Shown here in pieces: positions 41,006 through 49,900 of a stretch of DNA of 64,000 bases (within the stretch, counting starts at the first letter, position 1; each line of letters opens with the position of its first letter). The stretch lies in the NCBI RefSeq assembly GCF_015690355.1, contig NZ_JADPRT010000027.1, positions 1 through 64,000 of the forward strand, written 5' to 3'. The stretch is from Streptacidiphilus fuscans (GTDB lineage Bacteria > Actinomycetota > Actinomycetes > Streptomycetales > Streptomycetaceae). Below the pieces are notes generated by a model. It worked only from the letters and a program-made list of their open reading frames with translations, was not told where the DNA came from and made no database searches. The translations under genes and the position numbers were made by a program.

Positions 41006-42592
41006 ATGGCATCACGCCGCAATGAGCTCAGCGCCTACACGTTCGCACGGCGGCGCACGGTCGCGGCGTTCCTGCAGCCTTCGGGTGGCGGGAACGTCGA
41101 CGACGCGCCCAAGGCGTTGCGTGCGGTGGTGCCGAGCCTGGTCCTCGGTGCGGTCGCGATAGCGGCCTTCGGCGCCTACGGGATGTTGAAGCCGTCCGCG
41201 CCCAAGGGGTGGCAGGGCGCCAACGACGTCATCGTCGACAAGGAGACGACCACCCGATACGTCATGCTGGGTGGGCAGTTGCACCCGGTGCTCAACATCG
41301 CGTCGGCCCGGCTGCTGCTGAGCGGCAACTCGGGTGTCGAGTACATCGAGGACTCGGCGCTGAACGCGCCCGGCGTCTCCCACGGCGTCACGGTCGGCAT
41401 TCCCTACGCTCCCGACAGCCTGCCGTCGGCGACGGACGCCGCGACGCCCAAGACCTGGGCGGCGTGCGACCGTTCGGACGCGACGAGCGGCGACCCGGTC
41501 GGGCAGAAGCTGTTCGTGCTGGGCGGCTCCGAGGCCGGAGCGGTCGGCGGCCAGGGCCGGTTGAGCCCGCACCAGGCGCTGTACGTGCAGACCCCGGAGA
41601 ACTCCTACCTGGTCGACTCGTCAGGTGTGGCACACCAGTTGGAGACCAACGGGGACTCGGGGCAGACCCTGGCCGACGCCGCCTTCGGTCTCAGCTACGG
41701 CAAGCCGCAGCAGGTCACCGACGCGTGGCTGGCGACGCTGCAGCAGGGAGACGCGATCTCGCTGCCGCGCGCGGACATCCCGGGCTACGGCACGCCGTAC
41801 TCCGGCCAGAGTGTCGGTTACTCCGGCGCGAAGATCGGCGACCTGCTCCAGGCGACCGACCCGAGCGGCAACGTCATGCACTACGTACTGCTGCAGGACG
41901 GGCCGCACCGGATCTCCGACTTCGCCCGGGGCCTGGTCGCGGCGCTGCACAACAGCACCCAGGAGCAGTCCGTCGGCCAGTTCAACATGGCCGGGGCCAA
42001 CCAGCTCGCGCCGTTCGAGAGCACCAAGAACTGGCCGCAGGACAGCGTCACCCAGGCCAACAACGGGGTGTCCGGCAACGCGATGGCCGCCTGCGCGGTG
42101 TACGGCGGCGGCATGGGTCAGTCCGGCGCGCAGCTGGGCGTCTGGGTCGGGCAGAACTTCCCGGTGAACAAGAACTCGGGCAGCGCGGGTGTCTACGTCA
42201 CGCCGGGCACCGGCATGCTGCTCCAGGCCGTCAGCGGCCAGGGCGGCAGCGGTCAGGTCTACCTGCTGACCGACACCGGACTGCGCTACCCCGTGCAGAT
42301 GAACTCGGACGGCAACAGCGGCAGCACGTCCGGCGGCACGTCCGGCAGCACCTCGGGCGGCACGTCCGGCTCCAACGGCGGTGCGAGCGGCGGGAGTTCG
42401 GCCGGCGCCGCGGGCGGTGCGGCAGGCGGTGCGGCGGGTGCCGGAGCGGGCTCGGGCCAGAACGACACCGCGGCGGCCCGGCTCGGCTACGGGCAGGTCC
42501 AGCCGCTCCCGGTCCCCGGCTCGTTCGCGGGCATGGTGCCCTCGGGACCGATGCTCTCGAAGGACGCAGCCGAGACGCCGCAAGGGTCCTGA
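41006..42592 (+). CDS. eccB: type VII secretion protein EccB
   Basis: 528 residues from ATG 41006. EccB layout: short cytosolic N-terminus with the conserved start ASRRNELSAYTFARRRTVAAFL (read in parts), one membrane helix (~40-61), and a large extracytoplasmic domain with YVMLGGQLHPVLNIASARLL and repeated VYLLTDTGLRYPV-like units. In ESX systems it forms the periplasmic part of the pore complex. Residues ~430-485 are a Gly/Ser/Ala-rich low-complexity insert before a conserved end. The start is MASRRNEL, which fits the family. Confidence 0.92.
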   Translation: MASRRNELSAYTFARRRTVAAFLQPSGGGNVDDAPKALRAVVPSLVLGAVAIAAFGAYGMLKPSAPKGWQGANDVIVDKETTTRYVMLGGQLHPVLNIASARLLLSGNSGVEYIEDSALNAPGVSHGVTVGIPYAPDSLPSATDAATPKTWAACDRSDATSGDPVGQKLFVLGGSEAGAVGGQGRLSPHQALYVQTPENSYLVDSSGVAHQLETNGDSGQTLADAAFGLSYGKPQQVTDAWLATLQQGDAISLPRADIPGYGTPYSGQSVGYSGAKIGDLLQATDPSGNVMHYVLLQDGPHRISDFARGLVAALHNSTQEQSVGQFNMAGANQLAPFESTKNWPQDSVTQANNGVSGNAMAACAVYGGGMGQSGAQLGVWVGQNFPVNKNSGSAGVYVTPGTGMLLQAVSGQGGSGQVYLLTDTGLRYPVQMNSDGNSGSTSGGTSGSTSGGTSGSNGGASGGSSAGAAGGAAGGAAGAGAGSGQNDTAAARLGYGQVQPLPVPGSFAGMVPSGPMLSKDAAETPQGS

Positions 42593-42664
42593 CGATCGGT
42601 CAGACGACACCGGGCTGTGACCGTTTCCGTACCGCATCGGCACGAACTTCGGCCAGACCTGGTG

Positions 42665-42693
42665 TTGGGGCTGTCGTACAGGACGGCTAGAGT
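42665..42693 (+). promoter_or_regulatory. likely HrdB-type promoter for the WXG100 genes
   Basis: TTGGGG, 17 bp, then TAGAGT, close to the streptomycete vegetative consensus (TTGACN-N17-TAGRRT). It lies about 98 bp upstream of the first WXG100 start, so the leader would be ~90 nt. Confidence 0.5.
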
Positions 42694-42790
42694 GCTACAA
42701 GACATCACCTCTCGGTGACGTCGGCCGGGGGCGGCACATGTCGGACATCCGGTTCTTCTCACAGGTCTGTCTCATGGGGGACGGTGCTAC

Positions 42791-43102
42791 ATGGCGGGTC
42801 AGTTCAGGACTACTGCCGACGAGATGCGGGCTTTCTCTTCCCGCATCTCCGAGGTCAACTCCCAGATCCAGCAGGAGCTCAGCCGGCTGAACAACGTGGT
42901 CAGCTCGATCACGAGTGGCTGGCAGGGTGAGGCTGCGTCCGCGTACTCGGCGCTTCAGCAGAAGTGGAACGAGGACGCGACCAAGCTCAACCGCGTGCTG
43001 AGCGAGATCAAGGACGCGATCGACAACACCTCGAAGCAGTACACCGCGACGGAGCAGGAGCAGCACTCGGGCCTGAACAAGATCACCTCGGCCCTCGGCT
43101 GA
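42791..43102 (+). CDS. WXG100-family protein (EsxA/EsxB-like)
   Basis: 103 residues from ATG 42791. The W-x-G turn is WQG at ~44-46 between two amphipathic helices; no signal peptide. WXG100 proteins are secreted as helical-hairpin dimers by the type VII machine. The second copy, 115 bp downstream, is the expected partner. In Streptomyces coelicolor such a pair affects sporulation. The YxxxD/E-type export signal after the second helix may be YTATE (tentative). Confidence 0.92.
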   Translation: MAGQFRTTADEMRAFSSRISEVNSQIQQELSRLNNVVSSITSGWQGEAASAYSALQQKWNEDATKLNRVLSEIKDAIDNTSKQYTATEQEQHSGLNKITSALG

Positions 43103-43125
43103 CGCCGAGCCGTACGGCTTGTTCC

Positions 43126-43146
43126 CGGCCCGCCCAGGGCGGGCCG
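43126..43146 (+). terminator. hairpin between the two WXG100 genes
   Basis: CGGCCCGCCC-A-GGGCGGGCCG: ten complementary bases each side. It could set the ratio of the two messages by partial termination or by protecting the 3' end. Confidence 0.5.
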
Positions 43147-43217
43147 CCCGACCGCGGCGGACGACGCGTGTCGCGTGAGTCCGCGATCACCTGTTCAGAA
43201 CCGATGAGGGAGACACC

Positions 43218-43517
43218 ATGGCCAACTCCGGCCACATTCTCGTCAATTTCGGCACCGTGTCCCAGGCGTCGTCCGACGTGCGCCAGACCGCCCAGCGCGT
43301 CCAGCAGCAGCTGGACGACCTGAAGGCGGGCGTGCAGCGCATCGCCGCGAGCTGGGAGGGTAAGGCGCAGGAGGGCTACCAGGCCCGCCAGCGCGAGTGG
43401 GACACCTCCGCCGCCGACCTGCACTCCGTGCTGGAGCAGATCGCCGGTGCGCTCGACAGCGCCGCGCAGAACTACCAGGCGACCGAGAACCGCAACGCCT
43501 CGATCTGGGGCGCCTGA
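43218..43517 (+). CDS. WXG100-family protein (EsxA/EsxB-like partner)
   Basis: 99 residues from ATG 43218 with GAGGGAG upstream. WEG motif at ~46-48 between two helices. The C-terminus (NYQATENRNASIWGA) contains Y-x3-E, close to the type VII export motif Y-x3-D/E. It is the likely dimer partner of the protein at 42791-43102 and is the last gene before the mycosin. Confidence 0.92.
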   Translation: MANSGHILVNFGTVSQASSDVRQTAQRVQQQLDDLKAGVQRIAASWEGKAQEGYQARQREWDTSAADLHSVLEQIAGALDSAAQNYQATENRNASIWGA

Positions 43518-43580
43518 CGCCTCGGCACGCTCCTGAGCGTGCCCGTCCGCGCGCCGTATCGCGCGCGAACATCGCGTCGA

Positions 43581-43627
43581 CGCGCCGCGCGCCGGTCTCC
43601 CGCTCACGCGGGGGCCGGCGCGGGCGC
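43581..43627 (+). terminator. long GC hairpin between WXG100 pair and mycP
   Basis: CGCGCCGCGCGCCGG pairs imperfectly with CCGGCGCGGGCGCG. A smaller perfect hairpin (GGCACGCTC/GAGCGTGCC, 43524-43543) precedes it. Together they probably limit read-through from the abundant WXG100 message into mycP. Confidence 0.5.
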
Positions 43628-43666
43628 GTGCGGCGTCTTTCCTGATCATCCTGGGGGACCGGATTC

Positions 43667-44914
43667 GTGAACAGGCACCACCGCAGGGCTCTGGCCGTCG
43701 CCGCATGCGCCCTCGCATGCACCGCCGTGCCCGCTCTGCCCTTCGGACAACCCCTGGGCTCCTCCGGTCCCGCGCAGGCCACGCTCGCTTCCGACGGTCA
43801 GTGCACCTTCCCTGCGGCGTCGATCCCCGGTGAGCCGTGGGCGCTCCAGCGGGTGCTGATGTCCCAGCTGGGCAACCTCAAGGGCCAGAACGTCACCGTC
43901 GCCGTGATCGACTCCGGCGTCGACGACAACAACCCGCAGTTGGCGGGCGCGGTCGTGGCGGGCCAGGACTTCCTCAAGAGCAGCCAGTCCGGCACCTCGA
44001 CCACCGACCCGATCGGCCACGGCACCATGGTCGCCGGCATCATCGCCGCCCGCCCGGGCTCGGGCACCGGTTTCCAGGGTCTCGCGCCGGACGCGACGAT
44101 CCTGTCGATCCGCCAGAACGACGGCCAGCCCGGCACCGCGACCGAGCAGACGCTGAGCCAGGCGATCGACTGGGCGGCCAACCACGGCGCGCAGGTCATC
44201 AACATCTCGCAGGACCTGACCGACTCCAACGGCCAGCCCTACCAGGGCATCAACGCGAGCAGCCAGTTGGCCGTGTCGGTCGCGAACGCGATCGCCAAGG
44301 GGATCGTGGTCGTGGCCGCGGCGGGCAACGAGAACGAGAGCGTGCCCACGTATCCGGCCGCGCTGCCCGGCGTCCTCGGCGTCGGCGCCTCCGACCGCAA
44401 CAACGAGCGTGCCGACGGCTTCTCGGAGATGGGCAAGTCGGTGGCCGTCGCCGCGCCCGGCGTGGACATCGTCTCGACGGTGCCGAAGGGCGGCCAGTGC
44501 GTCGACAACGGCACCAGCTTCGCCGCGCCGTACGCGGCGGCGGTGGCGGCGCTGCTGCGGGAGAAGTACCCGCACTGGACCCCGGCGCAGATCGTCGCCC
44601 GTATCGAGCAGACCGCGCAGCGCACGGATTCCGGCCCGAACGCGGACATCGGCTGGGGGATCGTCGACCCGGTCGCGGCCGTCACCGACAACTCCCCGCC
44701 GGAGGACGCGGCGGTCCCGACCGCGCCGAACTCGACCGGCGCGTCGCCGGTCCAGGCCCGCCCCTTCGCCCTCGGCGAGACCCAGCAGCAGAAGGACCAG
44801 CGCGCGGCGCTGTTCGCTCTGACGCTCGGTGCGATCGGCCTCGTCGCCATCGCCGGCACGGCCACGGTCCTCCGCGACAACAAGAAGCGCGCCGCGCGCC
44901 CGGTCACCCGCTGA
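43667..44914 (+). CDS. mycP: mycosin, type VII-associated subtilisin-like protease
   Basis: 415 residues from GTG 43667 (GGGGGA upstream). Signal peptide (residues 1-~38), S8 catalytic triad D82 (VIDSGVDD), H118 (GHGTMVAG) and S284 (NGTSFAAP), a polar linker, and a C-terminal membrane helix (~383-402, LTLGAIGLVAIAGTATVL). This is the exact build of mycosins, which are needed for stability of ESX complexes and cleave some substrates outside the membrane. All three catalytic residues are intact. Confidence 0.93.
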   Translation: MNRHHRRALAVAACALACTAVPALPFGQPLGSSGPAQATLASDGQCTFPAASIPGEPWALQRVLMSQLGNLKGQNVTVAVIDSGVDDNNPQLAGAVVAGQDFLKSSQSGTSTTDPIGHGTMVAGIIAARPGSGTGFQGLAPDATILSIRQNDGQPGTATEQTLSQAIDWAANHGAQVINISQDLTDSNGQPYQGINASSQLAVSVANAIAKGIVVVAAAGNENESVPTYPAALPGVLGVGASDRNNERADGFSEMGKSVAVAAPGVDIVSTVPKGGQCVDNGTSFAAPYAAAVAALLREKYPHWTPAQIVARIEQTAQRTDSGPNADIGWGIVDPVAAVTDNSPPEDAAVPTAPNSTGASPVQARPFALGETQQQKDQRAALFALTLGAIGLVAIAGTATVLRDNKKRAARPVTR

Positions 44915-45041
44915 ACGTTCAGTTGCACGACCTCAGGGCGAGAGAAACCACTGACATGCGGATGGCCCTGCTCGTTCGGTGCTCTACCTGCGTGGGTGGC
45001 TTGTCGCGCAGTTCCTCGCGCCCCTGAGGTAGTGCAACGTC
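44915..45041. mobile_element. degenerate copy of the small inverted-repeat element
   Basis: Begins right after the mycP stop with ACGTTCAGTTGCACGACCTC and ends GTCGCGCAGTTCCTCGCGCC-CCTGAGGTAGTGCAACGT. The right arm carries the same core as the elements at 30891-30992 and 53947-54082; the left arm has decayed. No coding capacity. Confidence 0.55.
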
Positions 45042-45055
45042 CCTCTGCGTAAACG

Positions 45056-45096
45056 TGAGAGCCCGCCCCCGCGCACTGCGCGGGGGCGGGCTCTCA
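45056..45096. terminator. strong bidirectional terminator
   Basis: A perfect 20-bp inverted repeat (TGAGAGCCCGCCCCCGCGCA and its complement) with a single central base, between convergent mycP and the permease gene. Confidence 0.85.
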
Positions 45097-45115
45097 GGGT
45101 GTGGGGCTACGGACG

Positions 45116-46549
45116 TCAGTCCACCAGCTCGGAGGCTTCCTTCTCGTCCTCGGGGACGGTGATGATCCAGCGGGTGTCCGGGCGGGGGCGGAGGTAGAAG
45201 ACCCAGTAGAGGGCCGCCGCCGCGGTGATTCCGCCGGTCCAGCAGAGCGCGGAGAGCGGTTGCACCTTGACCACGTAGAGGAGGACAACGATCAGGATGA
45301 TCGGGACGACCGGCCACAGCGGCATCCGGTAGGCCTTCGCGGCCTTGTGCGGGCCGCGACGTGCACCCAGGGAAGCCACGGCCACACACAGATACAGCAG
45401 GGCGACGGAGACGCCGGTGACCGCGCTCAGCGTGTCCAGGTTGACGAAGCAGAGGATCGCTCCGGGGACGCCGACCGCCAGGGTCGAGATCCACGGCGAG
45501 CCGTAGCGCTTGCTCAGGCTGGTGAAGGCGCGGTTGATCGGCTCCGGCCAGGCCTTGTCACGGGCCGAGGAGTACAGCACGCGGGAGTTCTGGATGACCA
45601 TGACGATCGCCGCGTTGATGATCGCCATCGCGATCGCCAGGCTGACGAAGGTGCCGACGGCCGAGTTGCTCCACTGGGTGACCATCGAGGAGATGTCGCC
45701 GCCCGCCAGGGCGTCGAGGCTGGGGGCGCCGAGGGTGATCGCGATGACCGGGATCAGGATGACCGCGGAGCCGATGCCCAGCGTCCACAGGACGGTGCGC
45801 GGGACGGTGCGGTGCGGGCGCTCCATCTCCTCGGCCAGGTAGACCGCGGTGGAGAAGCCCTGGGTGATGAAGAGCGCGCCGGCCAGGCCGGCGATGATCG
45901 TGCCCATGGTCACGATGCTGACGCCGCCGTGCGCGCCGGGCAGCTCCGGGTGGAACAGGACCGAGGCGGAGCGGTTGCTGTGCGCGAAGCCGAGGATCGC
46001 GACCAGGCTGGCGGCGACGACCTCGAGCACCAGGAAGATGCCGGTGATCCAGGCGTTGGCGCGCAGGTCGAGCAGACCCATGACGGTGGCCGCGAGCATC
46101 ACGATCGCGCCCATGACCTTGGGGTCGATGTGGACGATCGGCGACAGGTACTGGGCGGTGCCCAGGGCGATCACCGGCGGGACGATCAGGACGACCAGCA
46201 GCGCCTGGATGAAGGCGAGCCAGCCGGTGAACCGGCCGACCGTGTGCCCGGCCATGGCGTACTCGCCGCCGGCGCTGGGGACCAGCGTGCCGAGCTCGGA
46301 GTAACACCAGGCCACGCCGATACAGAGCACGATGGCGATGATCAGCGCGAGCGCCGTGCCGGTGCCCATCACGGCCAGCGAGGCGGGCACGATCACGAAG
46401 AGCGAGGACGCCGGGGTCAGGCACGACAGGGTCAGCAGGGTGCCGCCGACCACGCCGATGGAACGCTTGAGCTTCTGCGGCTCGGCCGCCTCGATGTGCG
46501 GCGTGGACTCCGCTGTGCCGTCACTTGGGCGGCGCAGGATGTCGGTCAT
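45116..46549 (-). CDS. APC-family amino acid permease
   Basis: 477 residues from ATG 46549. About twelve hydrophobic segments; the first helix block GVVGGTLLTLSCLTPASS and GTLVPSAGGEYAMAGHTVG are typical of the APC superfamily. It is likely a proton-coupled importer of an amino acid or amine; the substrate cannot be read. It lies inside the type VII locus between mycP and eccC on the minus strand, with its own upstream region and terminators on both sides, so it looks like an independent insertion into the locus. The C-terminus is charged (VPEDEKEASELVD). Confidence 0.88.
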   Translation of the reverse strand: MTDILRRPSDGTAESTPHIEAAEPQKLKRSIGVVGGTLLTLSCLTPASSLFVIVPASLAVMGTGTALALIIAIVLCIGVAWCYSELGTLVPSAGGEYAMAGHTVGRFTGWLAFIQALLVVLIVPPVIALGTAQYLSPIVHIDPKVMGAIVMLAATVMGLLDLRANAWITGIFLVLEVVAASLVAILGFAHSNRSASVLFHPELPGAHGGVSIVTMGTIIAGLAGALFITQGFSTAVYLAEEMERPHRTVPRTVLWTLGIGSAVILIPVIAITLGAPSLDALAGGDISSMVTQWSNSAVGTFVSLAIAMAIINAAIVMVIQNSRVLYSSARDKAWPEPINRAFTSLSKRYGSPWISTLAVGVPGAILCFVNLDTLSAVTGVSVALLYLCVAVASLGARRGPHKAAKAYRMPLWPVVPIILIVVLLYVVKVQPLSALCWTGGITAAAALYWVFYLRPRPDTRWIITVPEDEKEASELVD

Positions 46550-46679
46550 GGGCGTTCCGTTCGGCTCGTGCATCAGGTGCTGCAACGGTCGGGTCGCGGG
46601 GGAGCGCTATCGCCTCCTGGCGCTGTCGCTGGTGCTGCTGTGAGTCGCTCCCGGTCCCCGTTATGGAACCCTGCCGTTA

Positions 46680-46870
46680 ACGGGGCGTCAAGGCCGGTTT
46701 TGCTTCGGATTCCGTTGCCGGGATTCGCTAACACAACTAATCTGATGTCCAGTCAGCGATATGTCTGAAATGACTCAAAGCTTCCATCGCCTTCCGATCC
46801 AATGCATGGCCATGCAACAGCCTTGCCATCGATGCTAACGCGCATTAATGATCATGTGATCGAGATCCAC
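46680..46870. promoter_or_regulatory. AT-richer upstream region of the permease
   Basis: Composition drops sharply: 29 of the 60 bases at 46741-46800 are G or C, against about 70% around. It contains the palindrome TGCATGGCCATGCA (46803-46816) and GATCA-TG-TGATC (~46850-46861). This is the likely control region of the minus-strand permease; I do not see an unambiguous -10/-35 pair. The rest of 46550-46979 has no gene. Confidence 0.55.
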
Positions 46871-46886
46871 CCTTCGCACAATGACA

Positions 46887-46924
46887 AAAGGGCCGCCGAG
46901 TGACGAATCACTCAGCGGCCCTTT
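46887..46924 (-). terminator. eccC terminator
   Basis: AAAGGGCCGCCGAGTGA/TCACTCAGCGGCCCTTT with a short loop (one mismatch). Read on the minus strand it ends with a T-run and lies 56 bases after the eccC stop. Confidence 0.85.
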
Positions 46925-46979
46925 CGGCCTGCTACGGATCGAGCGGTCTTGGACCCAAACCGTCCGGATAACGATGCGG

Positions 46980-49900
46980 CTACTGCGGCTGCGACCAGCC
47001 CGTCTGGACGGTGAACGAGCCACGGCGACGCGTGACCAGCACACCTCGGCCGGGCGGGAGGATCTGCGGTCGCACGTTGCCCAGCAGCACACCCTCGTCC
47101 CGGTCGCCGGAGAGCACGATGCCCTGCGCGCCCAGCTCCTTCAGCCGCTGCATCATCGGCTCGAAGAGGGCACGCCCGGCGCCGCCGGAGCGGCGGGCGA
47201 TGATGATGTGCAGACCGACGTCCTTGGCGAACGGCAGCACCTCGAGCAGCTGCTGCAGCGGGTTGCCGGTGGACGTGGCGACCAGGTCGTAGTCGTCGAC
47301 GACCAGGAACAGCTCCGGCCCGCTCCACCAGCTGCGGTCGCGCAGCTGCTCCTGGGTGACGTCCTTGCCCGGGATGCGGCGCTCCATCGAGCCCCGCACG
47401 TCGCCGAGGAAGGCCTGCAGCGCGGGCTGCGCGGCGGCGTACTCCAACAGGTGCGGCGTGTTGACCACACCCAGCAGCGAGCGGCGGTAGTCGCCGATCA
47501 CGATGAGCGCCTGCTCCGGGGTGTACCGCTCGGTGATGCCCTTGAGCAGCAGGCGCAGCAGCGCCGTCTTACCGGTCTCGCCGTCACCGAAGATGATGAA
47601 GTGCGGGTCGGTGTCGAAGTTGAGGTACACCGGCGCCAGCGCGTTCTCGTCGACACCGATGGCGATGCCGAGCTCCGGCGTCTCGAAGGCCTTCGGCAGC
47701 TGCTCGGCGGGCAGCAGGTCGGGCAGCATCCGGACCTGCGGAGCGCGCGGCCCCTGCCAGTTGTCCGAGATCGCGCGGACCGACGCGGCCACGCCGTCGG
47801 ACAGGTCCTCGACGTTGCTGGAGCCGTCCAGGCGCGGCAGACCGGCGAGGAAGTGCAGCTTGTCCGAGGTGAGACCGCGCCCCGGCGCACCGGCGGGCAC
47901 GTTCTGCGCGACCTTGCGGTCGATCTCGGACTCCATCGGGTCACCGAGCTTGAGCTCGATGCGCGTCTGCAGCAGGTCCTTCAGCGCCGGCCGGACCTCG
48001 CCGTAGCGGTTGGCCGTGATCAGCACGTGGATGCCGTAGGCCAGACCACGCTGCACTATGTCCGCGACCAGCGGCTCCAGCTGCTCGAACTCCTGGCGGA
48101 AGCTGAGCCAGCCGTCGATGATCAGGAAGACGTCGCCGTAGGGCTCGTCCGGCAGCATCCCCTGCTTGCGACGGGAGCGGAAGGTCGCCACGGAGTCGAT
48201 CTGCTGGGACCGGAACAGCTCCTCGCGCCGGTTCAGCACGCCGGAGACCTCGGAGATCATCCGGCGTACCTTGTCGGCGTCCAGCCGCCCGGCGACGCCG
48301 CCGACATGCGGCATGCCCTGCATGCCGATCATGCCGCCACCGCCGAAGTCGAGGCAGTAGAACTGCACCTCGGCGGCCGTGTGGCTGATCGCGAACGAGG
48401 TCATCATCGCGCGCAGGATCGTCGACTTGCCGGACAGCGGACCACCGACGACCAGACCGTGACCGGCCGCGCCGGAGAAGTCCACGTACATCAGGTCGCG
48501 GCGCTGCTCGAACGGCTTGTCCACCAGACCGACCGGGACCACCAGGCGGCCCTGCGCGGTGTACTCGGGCGCGGACAGGCCGCGGTCCGGGGTGACGGCA
48601 AGCGCGCCGAAGAGCTGGTCGACCGAGGGCGCCTCGTTGAGCGGCGGCAGCCACACCTGGTGGGCGGGCGGACCCTGCCCCTCCAGCCGGTCGACGATCA
48701 CGTCGAGGACCGTGTCCACGAGCGCGTCGTCCTGCCTGGCCACGGGAGCCACGATGGGCTCCTCGTCGATCGGCTGCAGCGGCAGCGCCACCGGCGAGCC
48801 GGTGAACAGCACCGGCAGCGCCTTCCGCACCCGGCCGGACGACGTCTGCGCACTGCCCGCCCGGTAGGGGCCGGAGACGTAGGCGGCCTTGAACTGAGCC
48901 ATCACGTCGGTGCCGAACTTGAGGTACCCGACGCCGGGGACCGGCGGCAGGTGGTACGCGTCCGGCACACCCAGCGCGGCGCGCGACTCGGCGGCCGAGA
49001 AGGTGCGCAGACCGATGCGGTAGGAGAGATAGGTGTCCAGGCCGCGCAGCTTGCCCTCTTCGAGGCGCTGCGAGGCGAGCAGCAGGTGCACGCCCAGCGA
49101 TCGGCCGATACGGCCGATCTGGATGAACATCTCGATGAAGTCCGGCTTGGCCGTGAGCAGCTCGCTGAACTCGTCGATGATCAGCAGCAGCGAGGGCAGC
49201 GGCTCCAGCGGGGCGCCGGCGGCGCGGGCCCGCTCGTAGTCGTGGATGTTGGCGAAGTTGCCCGCCGCGCGCAGCAGTTCCTGACGGCGGTTCAGCTCAC
49301 CGGTGATCGAGTCGCGCATGCGGTCGACCAGGGTGAGTTCCTCGGCCAGGTTGGTGATGATCGCGGAGGTGTGCGGCATGTCCGCCATACCGGCGAAGGT
49401 CGCACCACCCTTGAAGTCGGCGAGGACGAAGTTCAGCGTCTCCGACGAGTGCGTCAGCGCGAGACCGAGCACCAGGGTGCGCAGCAGCTCCGACTTGCCG
49501 GAACCGGTGGCGCCGACACAGAGGCCGTGCGGGCCCATGCCCTCGAGTGCGGCCTCCTTGAGGTCCAGGACCACGGGCTCGCCGCCCGCGCCCAGACCGA
49601 TCGGGACGCGCAGCCGCTCGTTCACCGGGCGCGGACGCCAGGTGCGGGCGGTGTCGACCGAGGCGGCGTCGCCGACGCCCATCAGGTCGGTGAAGTCGAG
49701 GTTGGCCAGCAGCGGCTCGTCGTCGCCGCCCGCCGACAGGCGCAGCGGTGCGAGCTGGCGGGCCAGCGCCTCCGCCTGCCAGGCCGACAGGATGTCCGGC
49801 GAACCGCTGTAGACCGCGCCGGAGGCGGAGCGGAGCTGCATCTGGTCGGGGGTGACCGTGATGGACAGCGCGCCGCGCGGCTCGTCCATGTCGCCGGGGA

